A DNA stretch of 64,000 nucleotides from Nocardia blacklockiae (GTDB taxonomy: Bacteria > Actinomycetota > Actinomycetes > Mycobacteriales > Mycobacteriaceae), in contig NZ_JADLRJ010000017.1 in the NCBI RefSeq assembly GCF_015477355.1, positions 62,001 through 126,000 on the forward strand. The letters are read 5' to 3'. Within the stretch, counting starts at the first letter, position 1. Each line of letters opens with the position of its first letter. This document shows positions 8,764 through 16,998 of the stretch, piece after piece. A program made the position numbers and the translations under genes. Below the pieces are notes generated by a model, which was not told the DNA's origin, did not search any database, and saw only the letters and a list, made by a program, of their open reading frames with translations.

Positions 8764-9195
8764 ATGGCACCGATTCTCGTGCTCAACGGCCCGAACCTGA
8801 ACATGCTGGGCACCCGCCAGCCCGAGGTCTACGGCCCGGACACCCTGGCGGACGTCGTCGCGCTGTGCCGCCGGACGGCCGACCGGTTCGGGCGCGAGAT
8901 CGTGGATTTCCAATCCAATTCCGAAGGCGCGCTGATCGATCGGATCCACGCGGCCCGCGGCGCGGAGTCGGGCATCGTGATCAACCCCGGCGGCCTCACC
9001 CACACCTCGGTCGCGCTGCGGGACGCGCTGGTGATCCCGGAGCTGCCGATCGTGGAGGTGCACATCTCGAACGTGCACGCCCGCGAGGATTTCCGCCACC
9101 ACTCCTACATCTCCCCGATCGCCACCGCGGTCGTCGCGGGCATGGGCATCCAGGGCTACGCCGCCGCCATCGAATTCCTCTGCACCCGAACGTAA
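8764..9195 (+). CDS. aroQ: 3-dehydroquinate dehydratase, type II
   Basis: 143 residues, the normal length for the dodecameric type II enzyme. It converts 3-dehydroquinate to 3-dehydroshikimate in the shikimate pathway, in the cytosol. The signature [17 protein letters not shown] holds the catalytic Tyr23 and the mobile-loop Arg18. Substrate-binding Asn74 is in INPGGLTH, and the catalytic His100 is in [12 protein letters not shown]. All expected active-site residues are present. The shikimate neighbours aroB, aroC and aroK are not in the window, so the gene stands alone. The repeat cluster just downstream may terminate its transcript. Confidence 0.96.
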   Translation: MAPILVLNGPNLNMLGTRQPEVYGPDTLADVVALCRRTADRFGREIVDFQSNSEGALIDRIHAARGAESGIVINPGGLTHTSVALRDALVIPELPIVEVHISNVHAREDFRHHSYISPIATAVVAGMGIQGYAAAIEFLCTRT

Positions 9196-9219
9196 TTCCA
9201 CACCCCCCCCGCCATCCCA

Positions 9220-9267
9220 GCACACACCCCTTCGTCATCCCCGGCACACACCCCTTCGTCATCCCGG
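9220..9267. repeat. Two 24-bp direct repeats
   Basis: Two head-to-tail copies of a 24-bp unit containing CACACCCCTTCGTCATCC (9220-9243 and 9244-9267). The CGTCATCC core is shared with the adjacent inverted repeat and, reversed, with the 32-bp tandem array. Confidence 0.8.
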
Positions 9268-9331
9268 CATGCTTTTGGCCGGGATCCACTGCCGCCCGGT
9301 GGATTCCGGTCAAAAACACGCCGGAATGACG
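9257..9331. repeat. Large inverted repeat, 33-bp arms and 9-nt loop (REP-like element)
   Basis: Arms 9257-9289 and 9299-9331 are complementary except for about five substitutions, most of which still pair as G-U in RNA. The left arm starts CGTCATCCCGGCATG and ends CCGGGATCCAC; the right arm starts GTGGATTCCGGTC. The element resembles dispersed extragenic CGTCATTCCGG-type repeats. Lying 61 nt after aroQ, it could fold into a strong terminator. Confidence 0.75.
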
Positions 9332-9413
9332 GAGAGACAACGCACCCACACGCCGGAATGACGGAGGGACAACGCACCCACACGCCGGAATGACGGGGAA
9401 ACGACGCACGCCG
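9318..9413. repeat. 32-bp tandem repeat, three copies
   Basis: Units start at 9318, 9350 and 9382, each beginning ACGCCGGAATGACGG. The first two differ at one base; the third diverges at its end. The array extends the right arm of the inverted repeat outward. Confidence 0.85.
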
Positions 9414-9434
9414 AAATCCCCTTGTCCGCCCGAC

Positions 9435-9474
9435 GATGTAGTAGATATGCTACATCTCATCCTGAGTATGCTAC
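9435..9474. promoter_or_regulatory. Operator/promoter of the ABC-XRE operon
   Basis: GATGTAG-N8-CTACATC (9435-9456) is a perfect 7-bp inverted repeat. Its TATGCTAC segment (9446-9453) recurs as a direct repeat at 9467-9474, just before the GGAGGG ribosome-binding site at 9475 and ATG 9485. It is a good binding site for the XRE regulator encoded at the end of this operon. Confidence 0.5.
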
Positions 9475-9484
9475 GGAGGGCGGG

Positions 9485-10414
9485 ATGACGGTAGGCGAGG
9501 ACGTCGTGCTCGACGTGCGGCGTCTGCGGATGCGGTACGGCACCCGAGATGTGTTGCACGACGTGAGTTTTCAGGCCCGCGCGGGCGAGGTGCTGGTGCT
9601 GCTCGGGCCCAACGGGGCGGGCAAGACCACCACCATCGAGATCCTCGAGGGCTTCCGGATGCGTTCGGCGGGTGAGGTTTCCGTGCTGGGCGTCGATCCC
9701 GCACACGGCGACGAGACGTGGCGGGCCCGGCTGGGCGTGGTGTTGCAGTCCTGGCGCGACCACGGCCGCTGGCGGGTGCGCGAGCTGCTGGCCCAGATCG
9801 GCGCGTACTACGCGCCGTATTCGACGGCCGCCATCACCCGCCCGTGGGATGTCGACGAGCTGATCGCGGCGGTCGGCCTCACCGAGCAGGCGCAGTCGAA
9901 GATCAGCAGCCTCTCCGGCGGTCAGCGCCGCCGCCTGGACGTGGCGATCGGCATCGTGGGCCGCCCCGAACTGCTGTTCCTCGACGAGCCCACCGCCGGC
10001 TTCGACCCGGTGGCGCGCCGCGAGTTCCACGACCTCATGCACCGCCTGGCCGACGACGAGCAGACCACGATCATGCTCACCACCCACGACCTCGACGAGG
10101 CCGAGAAGCTGGCCGACCGGATCCTGATCCTGGCGGGCGGCCGCATCATCGCCGACGGCTCGGCCGATGAGCTGTCCCGCCGCATCGAGGGCGAGGCGGA
10201 GGTCAAGTGGACCCGCGCCGGCCAGCGCTTCGTCCACACCACCACGGAGTCGACCAAGTTCGTCTACGAACTGTTCCAGCAGTACGGCTCGGCGATCGAC
10301 GAACTCGAGGTCCACCGCGCCTCCCTGGAGGACACCTACATGACCCTGGTGCAGCGCTTCGAATCCGGACAGCTCGAGGCCGAGGTGCACACCCTCGAGG
10401 AGGTGACCCGATGA
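9485..10414 (+). CDS. ABC transporter ATP-binding protein (ABC-2 exporter)
   Basis: 309 residues from ATG 9485, preceded by GGAGGG; an in-frame upstream extension to 9422 would cross the operator and is rejected. Walker A is GPNGAGKTTT near residue 40, the signature is LSGGQRRRLDVA, and Walker B is LLFLDEPT with the D-loop GFDP, followed by the H-loop TTHDLDEAE. The C-terminal 80 residues are the accessory domain usual in drug or polysaccharide exporters. Its stop overlaps the permease start (ATGA), so the two are translationally coupled. The cargo is unknown. Confidence 0.92.
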   Translation: MTVGEDVVLDVRRLRMRYGTRDVLHDVSFQARAGEVLVLLGPNGAGKTTTIEILEGFRMRSAGEVSVLGVDPAHGDETWRARLGVVLQSWRDHGRWRVRELLAQIGAYYAPYSTAAITRPWDVDELIAAVGLTEQAQSKISSLSGGQRRRLDVAIGIVGRPELLFLDEPTAGFDPVARREFHDLMHRLADDEQTTIMLTTHDLDEAEKLADRILILAGGRIIADGSADELSRRIEGEAEVKWTRAGQRFVHTTTESTKFVYELFQQYGSAIDELEVHRASLEDTYMTLVQRFESGQLEAEVHTLEEVTR

Positions 10415-11262
10415 CCCCCATGGCGGCCGCGGCCCGCGCCGGAGTGACGCGCGGCCTGATCGAACTGCGCCAGACCCACACCAACGGCCAGGACCTGTTC
10501 ATGCAGTACTTCTGGCCGGTGATCATGCTGGTGGCGCTGTTCTTCATGCGCAACGGGCATTTCGAGACGACCGGCATCGGCCTGGGCTCGCTGGCGCTGC
10601 CGAGCATCCTGGGCCTACTGGTCGCCTCGACCGGACTGCTGGGCATCTCGCAGTTGCTGACGATGGACCGCGAGGACGGAACCCTCCTGCGCGCCAAGGT
10701 AACTCCGAACGGCATGACCGGCTACCTGATCGGCAAGATCATCACCATCTCCGGCACGGTATTGATGCAGGTGACGGTGATGCTGGTGGCGGGTGCGCTC
10801 GTCGTCGGCGGCCTGAGCCTCGACAGCGTCGGCGCCTGGTTCACCCTGATCTGGGTGTTCGTGCTGGGCATGCTCGCGACGCTGCCGATCGGGGCGGTCA
10901 TCGGCTCGGTGTTCGAGAGCCCGCGCAGCATCGGATTCGCCTCGTTCCCGATCATGGGGCTGGTCGCGGTCTCGGGCATCTTCTATCCCATCACCTCGAT
11001 GCCCGGCTGGGTGCAGGGCCTGGCGCAGGTGTTCCCGATCTATTGGCTGGGCCTGGGCATGCGCTCGGCGCTGCTGCCGGACGAGGCGGCGGTCGTGGAA
11101 CTCGAGCACTCGTGGCGGCACTGGGAGACGTTCGGCGTGTTCGGCGCATGGGCGGTGCTGGGCCTGGCGATCGCGCCGGTAGTGTTGCGGCGCATGGCCC
11201 GTCGGGAATCCGGTTCGAGCGTGGCGACCCGCCGCGAGAAGGCGATGCAGCGTGCCTACTGA
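10411..11262 (+). CDS. ABC-2 type transporter permease
   Basis: 283 residues with six hydrophobic segments. Typical ABC-2 features are the segment LLTMDREDGTLLRAKVTPNG between helices 2 and 3, and the conserved MGLVAVSGIFYPITSMPGWVQGLAQVFPIYWLG near the last loop. The start ATG 10411 overlaps the ATPase stop, and the end overlaps the XRE regulator by 11 nt. It forms the membrane half of the exporter with the upstream ATPase. The regulator in the same operon suggests export of a toxic compound or signal that induces the operon. Confidence 0.9.
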   Translation: MTPMAAAARAGVTRGLIELRQTHTNGQDLFMQYFWPVIMLVALFFMRNGHFETTGIGLGSLALPSILGLLVASTGLLGISQLLTMDREDGTLLRAKVTPNGMTGYLIGKIITISGTVLMQVTVMLVAGALVVGGLSLDSVGAWFTLIWVFVLGMLATLPIGAVIGSVFESPRSIGFASFPIMGLVAVSGIFYPITSMPGWVQGLAQVFPIYWLGLGMRSALLPDEAAVVELEHSWRHWETFGVFGAWAVLGLAIAPVVLRRMARRESGSSVATRREKAMQRAY

Positions 11263-11494
11263 GGTCCTGTACAACCGCATCGCGATGCTGCGCGCCGAGC
11301 GCGGCATCTCGCGGCGGCAGCTGGCCGAGGCGCTGGGCGTGCACTACCAGACGATCGGCTACCTCGAACGCGGCGAGTACAGCCCGAGCCTGCATCTGGC
11401 ACTGCGGATTTCGGAGTTCTTCGGGGTGGCGGTGGAGGTGGTCTTCTCCACCGCTCCCTTCCCGCGCCTGGGCTCGGATTCCGCGTCCGCGTGA
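11252..11494 (+). CDS. Small XRE-family helix-turn-helix regulator
   Basis: 80 residues from GTG 11252, overlapping the permease end. Nearly the whole protein is a Cro/CI-type HTH: LRAERGISRRQLAEALGVHY then QTIGYLERGEYSPSLHLALRI. Small YozG-like XRE proteins of this form often sit at the end of ABC exporter operons. It probably binds the inverted repeat at 9435-9456 and controls its own operon. No ligand domain is present. Confidence 0.85.
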   Translation: MPTEVLYNRIAMLRAERGISRRQLAEALGVHYQTIGYLERGEYSPSLHLALRISEFFGVAVEVVFSTAPFPRLGSDSASA

Positions 11495-11503
11495 GAGTTG
11501 TTG

Positions 11504-11713
11504 CTACAGCGGGCGATCGAACCCGCCGTGCCGCACACCTGCCGTGAAGGCATCCCACTCGCCCGGGGCGAACACCAGTGCCGGGCCGGACGGGTTCTTG
11601 CTGTCACGGACACCCACCAGGCCGTCGTCGAGGAAGGCGACCTCGACACAATCCTTGGCTGCCGAGCTGCGGCTGCTCTTGAACCACCTGGCGTCGGTTA
11701 GGTCTACGTTCAC
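11504..11713 (-). CDS. DUF397 domain protein
   Basis: 69 residues, almost entirely the DUF397 domain. It begins with WFKSSRSSAAKDCVEVA and continues with DGLVGVRDSKNPSGPALVF and a final EWDAFTAGVRHGGF. DUF397 proteins accompany XRE/DUF5753 regulators throughout Streptomyces and Nocardia (WhiJ, AbaA-like and Scr1/Scr2 pairs), where the small protein can act as the regulator's partner or antagonist. Its ATG at 11713 overlaps the stop of the upstream regulator (ATGA), confirming the pairing. Confidence 0.93.
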   Translation of the reverse strand: MNVDLTDARWFKSSRSSAAKDCVEVAFLDDGLVGVRDSKNPSGPALVFAPGEWDAFTAGVRHGGFDRPL

Positions 11714-12600
11714 GCGACGAACTCCTTTGCGATGTCCAGGATGAGCGTGCGGCTCTTCGCCTCATCCAGCGCCAGACGTTCGATGTCGGCGCATACCCCA
11801 CGATACTGCCGAACCTCGTCGGGCTGTTCCAGATAAAGATCACCGAGAAAACCTTGGACATAGACCACGGGCGGCATCGTCAGCTCGATTTTCGGCTGCA
11901 ATGGGAAGTCGAGAATCACGAACATCCCGACGGCGAGTGCACGATAGATTCCGGCCGACCACGGGATCACCCGAATCGAGACGTTGCGCAGCTTCCCGAT
12001 CTCCGCCAGGTGGTGCAGCTGCGCTCGCATCACCGATGCACTACCTACGGGCCGTCGAAGCACCGTCTCGTCGATGAAGGCGTTCATTGTCAGGGGCCTG
12101 TCCTTGCGGGTGAGCCGATTCTGGCGCTTCGCACCGATTTCGAGAATTCGTTCGAGCTCGTCGGTCGGCTTGTGCGGAAACTCCACCCAACTCAGAGCAC
12201 GACGGTATTCGGTGGTTTGGAGAAGTCCGGGCAACAGCGAAGTCTGGAACGACGTAATGCGATCCGCCGCATCCTCCAGGCTCAAGAACAACCCGAACTC
12301 CTTCGGAATCGCATCGTCGGCGAATGCCTGCCACCATCCCTTCGCCTTCGTCTCCTTCACCAGTTCGACGATGACCTGCGCCTCCTTCGCGTTCGCCTCG
12401 TACAGATCGCACAGGTGCTTCATGAGGACCGGGTTCAGGCGCGTGCTCTGGCCGGTCTCGATCTTCCACAGGGTGGAGCGGGCGACGCCGATCGCGTCGG
12501 CCGCGGCCTCGCGGGTGATGCCGGCCTCCTTGCGCAGGGCCTCCAGGGTGAGGCCGAGCATGCGGCGGGCGATGTTCGAATCAATCGTGGTCGATGCCAT
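11710..12600 (-). CDS. XRE-family regulator with DUF5753 domain
   Basis: 296 residues from ATG 12600, preceded by GGAGGT at a good spacing; the longer in-frame start at 12660 lacks this. The N-terminal HTH (about residues 10-70) includes LGLTLEALRKEAGITREAAA and VARSTLWKIETG. The remaining 220 residues are DUF5753, marked by LLPGLLQTTEYRRAL, the RQNRLTR stretch and FVILDFPLQPKIELTM. It is the regulator half of a BldD/WhiJ-like pair with the DUF397 gene. Such pairs adjust development or antibiotic production; the target here is unknown, though three tiny genes lie just upstream in the opposite direction. Confidence 0.92.
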   Translation of the reverse strand: MASTTIDSNIARRMLGLTLEALRKEAGITREAAADAIGVARSTLWKIETGQSTRLNPVLMKHLCDLYEANAKEAQVIVELVKETKAKGWWQAFADDAIPKEFGLFLSLEDAADRITSFQTSLLPGLLQTTEYRRALSWVEFPHKPTDELERILEIGAKRQNRLTRKDRPLTMNAFIDETVLRRPVGSASVMRAQLHHLAEIGKLRNVSIRVIPWSAGIYRALAVGMFVILDFPLQPKIELTMPPVVYVQGFLGDLYLEQPDEVRQYRGVCADIERLALDEAKSRTLILDIAKEFVA

Positions 12601-12823
12601 CGACGGGACCTCCGGGCGGTTCGTTTGAGAAATCGCGTTGCTACTCGAACAGGAATTCACCGGCTACTGAAACGACGCCGAATTTTCCTCGAACACGCGC
12701 GCTTCGGCATTGCGCCGGAATAGGCGCGCGGTGTGTTCTGAATGCACGCCCGGCGGGCGGGTCGGCCCCTCGGTCGCCGGACGTACCGAATCGCGAGTAC
12801 CACAAACACTTCGGAGGTGCAGA

Positions 12824-13048
12824 GTGCCCGGAACACCCGGTACCGGACAGAATCCGTTCCCCCCAGACGAGATGGCAGCCAGCGTACACCCGAATAGCGC
12901 TGCGCCACAGCAATTCTGCGCGGAAATCGAAAGAGCGCGGGCCGTGGAATCATCCACGAGTGCGGAGCCGCCGCTGCACACGCTGCGCCAGATTCTGGAC
13001 GCGTTGTCGGAGCTGGCGGAGCCCGGTCCGCCCGGCGGCCGACACTGA
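12824..13048 (+). CDS. Small hypothetical protein
   Basis: 74 residues from GTG 12824, which has GGAGG 8 nt upstream. A longer in-frame version from 12710 is possible but unsupported. The N-terminal half is Pro/Gly rich (PGTPGTGQNPFPPDE); the C-terminal half has one amphipathic helix, LHTLRQILDALSELAE. No membrane segment. Not recognised. It is the first of three tightly packed small genes divergent from the XRE/DUF397 pair. Confidence 0.5.
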   Translation: MPGTPGTGQNPFPPDEMAASVHPNSAAPQQFCAEIERARAVESSTSAEPPLHTLRQILDALSELAEPGPPGGRH

Positions 13049-13065
13049 CCGCCGCGCGAATCACC

Positions 13066-13320
13066 GTGTGCGAGCGGCGCACCGAGGCCGGGGAATGGCT
13101 GGCCGTCTGGCGGCTCGACCACTGGCGCATCCGGGTGCTGCTCGTCTGCGGCCGGACCGACCTCTCCCGCCCGCTGCTGACCTACACCCCCGCGAGCGCG
13201 CCGGACCTGGCCGACGCCCGCGAACGATTCCCCGGCCTGGCGGTGCTGTGGAACGCCATACGACACGAATACTGGGCGGAAGTGGTTACGCCCCAGGAAC
13301 ACTCACAGGGGACAATTTGA
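13066..13320 (+). CDS. Small hypothetical protein
   Basis: 84 residues from GTG 13066. Alternating Trp/Arg/Val-rich strands (EWLAVWRLDHWRIRVLLVCG) suggest a compact beta-rich domain, followed by a helix that ends RFPGLAVLWNAIRHEYWAE. Not recognised. It starts 17 nt after the previous stop and overlaps the next gene by 4 nt (TTGA). Confidence 0.5.
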   Translation: MCERRTEAGEWLAVWRLDHWRIRVLLVCGRTDLSRPLLTYTPASAPDLADARERFPGLAVLWNAIRHEYWAEVVTPQEHSQGTI

Positions 13321-13514
13321 ACGGCACCCCCATCGTGCCCGATTTCGCCGCCGACCGGCTCCGACTCCTCGCCGCACGGGCGACCCGGGCCGGATACCGG
13401 TTGGCGCACACCCCGGAATATCCACACGAATGGCAATTACTCGACGCCGAGGACGGCGCACCGCTCCATTCGGCCACCACGCTCGAGGGGATCGCGCGGT
13501 GGTTGGACGAATAG
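13317..13514 (+). CDS. Small hypothetical protein
   Basis: 65 residues from TTG 13317, overlapping the preceding stop, with AGGGGA just upstream; GTG 13335 is an alternative start. It contains AADRLRLLAARATRAGYRLA, a WQLLDAEDGAPLH strand pair and the closing helix LEGIARWLDE. This layout looks like a small single-domain protein. Not recognised; probably translationally coupled to the preceding gene. Confidence 0.45.
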   Translation: MNGTPIVPDFAADRLRLLAARATRAGYRLAHTPEYPHEWQLLDAEDGAPLHSATTLEGIARWLDE

Positions 13515-13530
13515 ACGAGAGCGGGCCGCG

Positions 13531-14400
13531 CTACCGTCCGCCCAGCAATTCGAAGATGGACACGGGGCGGCCCGCTTCCTCGGTCGCGGCGATCGCCTTG
13601 CGCCACAACGATTGTGCGGTGTGGGAGACGGTGGCGTCCACGCCCACCTCCTCGCTGGCGTCGATGATGTGCTGGGCGCCGGCGTCCATCATCTTGAAGG
13701 CGGCGAGGTCGCCCCAGCCGCCGGACTTCGCGGCGGCGGCGTACTCGGCCATGAAGAACGGGAAGGCCTCGCTGGAGCGCTGGGCGTACGGGAGGAACTG
13801 GTCGATGTCGTGGCCGGATCGCCGGATCACCGCCAGGGCCTGGTCGAAGGCGAGCATCCAGGGATGGAAGATCACCAGGAGGGCCTGGTAGAAGACCTGG
13901 GCGACACCGTCGTCCGCGCCCAGGTACTCCTGAGGGCTGAGCGGGCGCAGCAGTTCGGCGTGAGCGTCGAAGACCTCTCGGGGGCCGCTGAAGAAGATGT
14001 ACGACGCGGGGTGGGTGATGTTGTCGCCCGCCGACATGAAGCCGCCGGACAGGAACTCCGCGCCGTGCTCGCGCACCCACTGCCCGCCCTGGCGCGCCTT
14101 CTCGGGCGAGTCGGAGGACAGGTTGACGATCACCTTGCCCGCGAGGTGCGCGGTCGCGGGGCCGAGCACGTCGTACATGGCGGCGTAGTGGGTGAGGCTG
14201 AGGACGATCACCTGGTTCGCGGCCAGGGCCTCGGCGACGGTGGCGGCGCGGTGCGCGCCCAGTTCGGCCATGGCCGCGGCCTTCTCGGGGCTGCGGTTCC
14301 ACACGGTCACCTCGACACCGGCGGCCAGGAACTGCCGCACCATCGCCTGCCCCATGGGGCCGAGGCCGATGACGGTGACGGAACGGGACTGCTGAGACAT
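13531..14400 (-). CDS. NAD(P)-binding oxidoreductase, imine-reductase-like
   Basis: 289 residues from ATG 14400, which has GGAA 6 nt upstream. The N-terminal Rossmann domain starts VTVIGLGPMGQAMVRQFL, with the NADP-type WNRSPEKAAAM after strand 2. The C-terminal helical domain has the WGDLAAFKMMDAGAQHIIDASEEVGVD stretch seen in the 6-phosphogluconate dehydrogenase superfamily branch of imine reductases. The natural substrate is unknown. A divergent HxlR regulator 139 bp away likely controls it, as is common for stress-inducible reductases. Confidence 0.83.
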   Translation of the reverse strand: MSQQSRSVTVIGLGPMGQAMVRQFLAAGVEVTVWNRSPEKAAAMAELGAHRAATVAEALAANQVIVLSLTHYAAMYDVLGPATAHLAGKVIVNLSSDSPEKARQGGQWVREHGAEFLSGGFMSAGDNITHPASYIFFSGPREVFDAHAELLRPLSPQEYLGADDGVAQVFYQALLVIFHPWMLAFDQALAVIRRSGHDIDQFLPYAQRSSEAFPFFMAEYAAAAKSGGWGDLAAFKMMDAGAQHIIDASEEVGVDATVSHTAQSLWRKAIAATEEAGRPVSIFELLGGR

Positions 14401-14539
14401 CGGGATTTCCTTCGCTGAGTCGTCGCGGACGGGGTTCGGCGCCGGTCCCGATGGTCGTCGACGCAGGTAGGCTCGGGAAGACCGCACGTGGAGGGCGGGT
14501 TGCTTACCTCGAGGTTCGAGAACTGTTCAGGAGGTCCGC

Positions 14540-14893
14540 GTGGAAACCAGCCGTGACGTAGCTCACGACGTGTGCGGGATGTCGATCGCGATCGACGTCG
14601 TCGGCGGCAAATGGAAACTGCACCTGATGTGGGTGCTCGCCGAGGGGCCACAGCGATTCGGCCAGATCCGGCGGAAGCTGGACGGCGTGAGCGAGAAGGT
14701 CCTCGCCGAAAACCTCCGCCACCTCGAGGCCGCGGGCGTCGTCCACCGCGAGGTCTACCCGGAGATCCCGCCACGCGTCGAATACTCCCTCACCCCGCGC
14801 GGGGAGGAATTGAGCCAGGCCCTCAGCCCATTGGAGGCGTGGGGAGACAAGCATCGCGACCACGTGCTGGGCTGCGAACTGAATCCGGTGTGA
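14540..14893 (+). CDS. HxlR-family transcriptional regulator
   Basis: 117 residues. The HxlR winged-helix is clear: CGMSIAIDVVGGKWKLHLMW with the conserved GGKW, then RFGQIRRKLDGVSEKVLAENLRHLEAAGVV and the wing YSLTPRGEEL. HxlR proteins sense electrophiles or redox change, often through an N-terminal Cys; here that residue is Cys13 of DVCGMS. It is divergently transcribed from the imine-reductase-like gene and probably represses it. The shared region 14401-14539 includes an inverted CTCGA motif near 14510. Confidence 0.93.
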   Translation: METSRDVAHDVCGMSIAIDVVGGKWKLHLMWVLAEGPQRFGQIRRKLDGVSEKVLAENLRHLEAAGVVHREVYPEIPPRVEYSLTPRGEELSQALSPLEAWGDKHRDHVLGCELNPV

Positions 14894-14902
14894 TGCCTCG
14901 GT

Positions 14903-16030
14903 TCAATCCCGCAGGTAGCGAGTGGCGATTTCGGCTCCGAGTTGTTCCAGCAGCGGTGCGGCGTGGGCGATGGAGCGGGCGGGATCGGGCTCGAGGGCGC
15001 TGAGGGCGTAGGCGGAATCGAAACCCGCTGAGCGAAGGTCGTTTTCGGGCAGCAGACAGCGCCCTGCGACGGCAACTACCGGGACCCCGGCCGCGCGGGC
15101 CGCCGTGCACACACCCATCGGGGCCTTGCCGCGCAGGGTCTGGTCGTCGAGCGCCCCCTCGCCGGTGACGACGAGATTGGCTCCGCGTAAAAGGTTTTCG
15201 AAGCCGATCAGTTCCAAGACGACCTCGATGCCGGGGCGCTCGGTGGCACCGAGCACGGCCATCGCAACGAACCCGGTCCCCCCGGCCGCCCCCGCCCCGG
15301 GACGGTCCGCGGCACCGGCGTCGATCAGCTTCGCCCAATTCGTCAGCGCCGCTTCGAGAGTCGCGCACTGCTCGGCGTCGGCCCCCTTCTGCGGCGCGAA
15401 CACCGCCACCGCCCCGTGCGGCCCGAGCAGCGGGTTGTCGACATCACTGGCCAGCGTGAACGAGGTCTCGGCGAGGGCCCGGTGCAGCCCGAAACGATTC
15501 ACCCGAATCGCACGCGCCAGCCCCGCGCCGCCCCGCGGCACGTCGTCACCCTGGGAGTCCAGAATCCGCATCCCCAGTGCCTGAAGCATTCCCGCGCCCC
15601 CGTCGCTGGACGCACTGCCGCCCACCCCGAGCACGATCTCGCGCACACCGCGATCGAGCGCGTGCTCGATCACCCGCCCCAGCCCGAAGGTGCTCGCGTG
15701 CAGTGGATCCGGTTGCCCGCCCGGCAGTTTCACCAGTCCGACCACCGCGGCCAACTCGATCACCGCGGTCTCTCCCCGCACCGCGTACACCGAGTCCCCG
15801 AGCACTCCCGTGGGCCCTTCGGCCCGCACCTCCACCCGCTCCCACCCAGCGGCGAGAAACGCGTCCACGGTCCCGTCCCCGCCGTCGGCCACCGGCACCC
15901 GCACCACCTCGACCCCGGGCGCCACCCGCCCGATTCCCGCGGCCAGCGCCCCGGCCACCTCGGGAGCCGCCAACGACCCCTTGAACTTGTCCGGCGCCAG
16001 CACCACCCGACGCCCAACCCCACTACTCAT
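14903..16030 (-). CDS. Glycerate kinase (GlxK/GarK family)
   Basis: 375 residues from ATG 16030; the upstream in-frame extension to 16120 is unsupported. It phosphorylates D-glycerate (to 2-phosphoglycerate in most members of this type). The family start VVLAPDKFKGSLAAPEVA is followed by VPVADGGDGTVDAF, GVGGSASSDGGAGMLQALG and the C-terminal ANLVVTGEGALDDQTLRGKAP. All these loops are intact. The gene converges on the HxlR gene with 9 nt between stops. It may serve photorespiratory-type or glyoxylate/glycerate salvage; no pathway partners adjoin it. Confidence 0.93.
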   Translation of the reverse strand: MSSGVGRRVVLAPDKFKGSLAAPEVAGALAAGIGRVAPGVEVVRVPVADGGDGTVDAFLAAGWERVEVRAEGPTGVLGDSVYAVRGETAVIELAAVVGLVKLPGGQPDPLHASTFGLGRVIEHALDRGVREIVLGVGGSASSDGGAGMLQALGMRILDSQGDDVPRGGAGLARAIRVNRFGLHRALAETSFTLASDVDNPLLGPHGAVAVFAPQKGADAEQCATLEAALTNWAKLIDAGAADRPGAGAAGGTGFVAMAVLGATERPGIEVVLELIGFENLLRGANLVVTGEGALDDQTLRGKAPMGVCTAARAAGVPVVAVAGRCLLPENDLRSAGFDSAYALSALEPDPARSIAHAAPLLEQLGAEIATRYLRD

Positions 16031-16176
16031 CCCGACATTCTGCGACGCGAACCCCTCCCCCCGCCGCACAACGCGAGCAACGGCGGTCCCGACCGTCAGC
16101 CGTTCGTAAGTACATCGCAAGGCGCGTGAAGATCATTGAGGCATCCGCGCCCGCGGGTGCGACACGAGGAGAAGCA

Positions 16177-16998
16177 ATGAGCGGCATGGCCGATGACGAG
16201 AGTGCGAGGGGTCCGATCTGGGCGCTGCCTCGCTTTCTCAACACGTTGACGTTCCTGACGTTCTCGGTGCTGGTGGTCGTGCAGGGCATCTGGTGGCGCG
16301 ATCACGGGGAGCCGTTCTCGTGGGTACTGCTGCCCGCCACGCCGCTGCTGGCCTTCCTGCCCTCGGGGCTGATCGTCAAGTCGTTCCGGAAGCGGTGGAC
16401 CGCGCGGTGGGCCGAGCAACACGGATTCAGCTATCAACGTGCTGCCGGCTGGGCGGTACCGGCGTGGAATTTCCCGCCGTTCACGATCCGCCGGGCGCGC
16501 CGCATGCGGGTTCGCGATGCCATGCGAGGCACCGTCGGCGCCTACCCGGCGAGCTTCTTCCATCTCACCTGGCTCAACAACAACAGAATCAACGTGAGCA
16601 CCCATTACCGGAACGTTTTCGTCCTGGAACTTCCCACGGCACTACCCCGGTTGACGATGGGCCCGAACTTCGACACCACCGCCGGCACCCAGGTGCGGTT
16701 CGAATCCGCCGAGTTCAACGACAAATTCGCGGTGTACTCGTCGAATCCGGCTTTCGCGCATGCGGTTTTCACCCCGCGCACCATCGACCGGCTGATCGAC
16801 CTCGGCCGGCAGCGACCAGCGGTGTTGCTGACCAAGTTCGAGATCACCGGGAATTACTTGGTCGGCGTCACCACGCTCGGCAATCGTCCCCTGGAGATCA
16901 CCTCGATTTTCGACGCGATGCGGGTGATCGCCGAGGGCATCCCGCGGTTCGTGTGGTCCGACAGCGCTACGACAGTTTCGGAAAGGAACGTGGCATGA
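16177..16998 (+). CDS. Membrane protein, DUF3137-like partner of LemA
   Basis: 273 residues from ATG 16177, with GAGGAG 6 nt upstream. Two hydrophobic segments (about residues 20-65) anchor a soluble domain. Its features, including RWAEQHGFSY near residue 85, RRARRMRVRDAMRG, and the ESAEFNDKFAVYSSNPAFAH block, fit DUF3137, a family often encoded beside LemA. It overlaps the LemA start by 4 nt. Function is unknown; LemA neighbours are thought to be membrane-associated scaffolds. The DUF assignment comes from pattern memory, so confidence is moderate. Confidence 0.7.
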   Translation: MSGMADDESARGPIWALPRFLNTLTFLTFSVLVVVQGIWWRDHGEPFSWVLLPATPLLAFLPSGLIVKSFRKRWTARWAEQHGFSYQRAAGWAVPAWNFPPFTIRRARRMRVRDAMRGTVGAYPASFFHLTWLNNNRINVSTHYRNVFVLELPTALPRLTMGPNFDTTAGTQVRFESAEFNDKFAVYSSNPAFAHAVFTPRTIDRLIDLGRQRPAVLLTKFEITGNYLVGVTTLGNRPLEITSIFDAMRVIAEGIPRFVWSDSATTVSERNVA

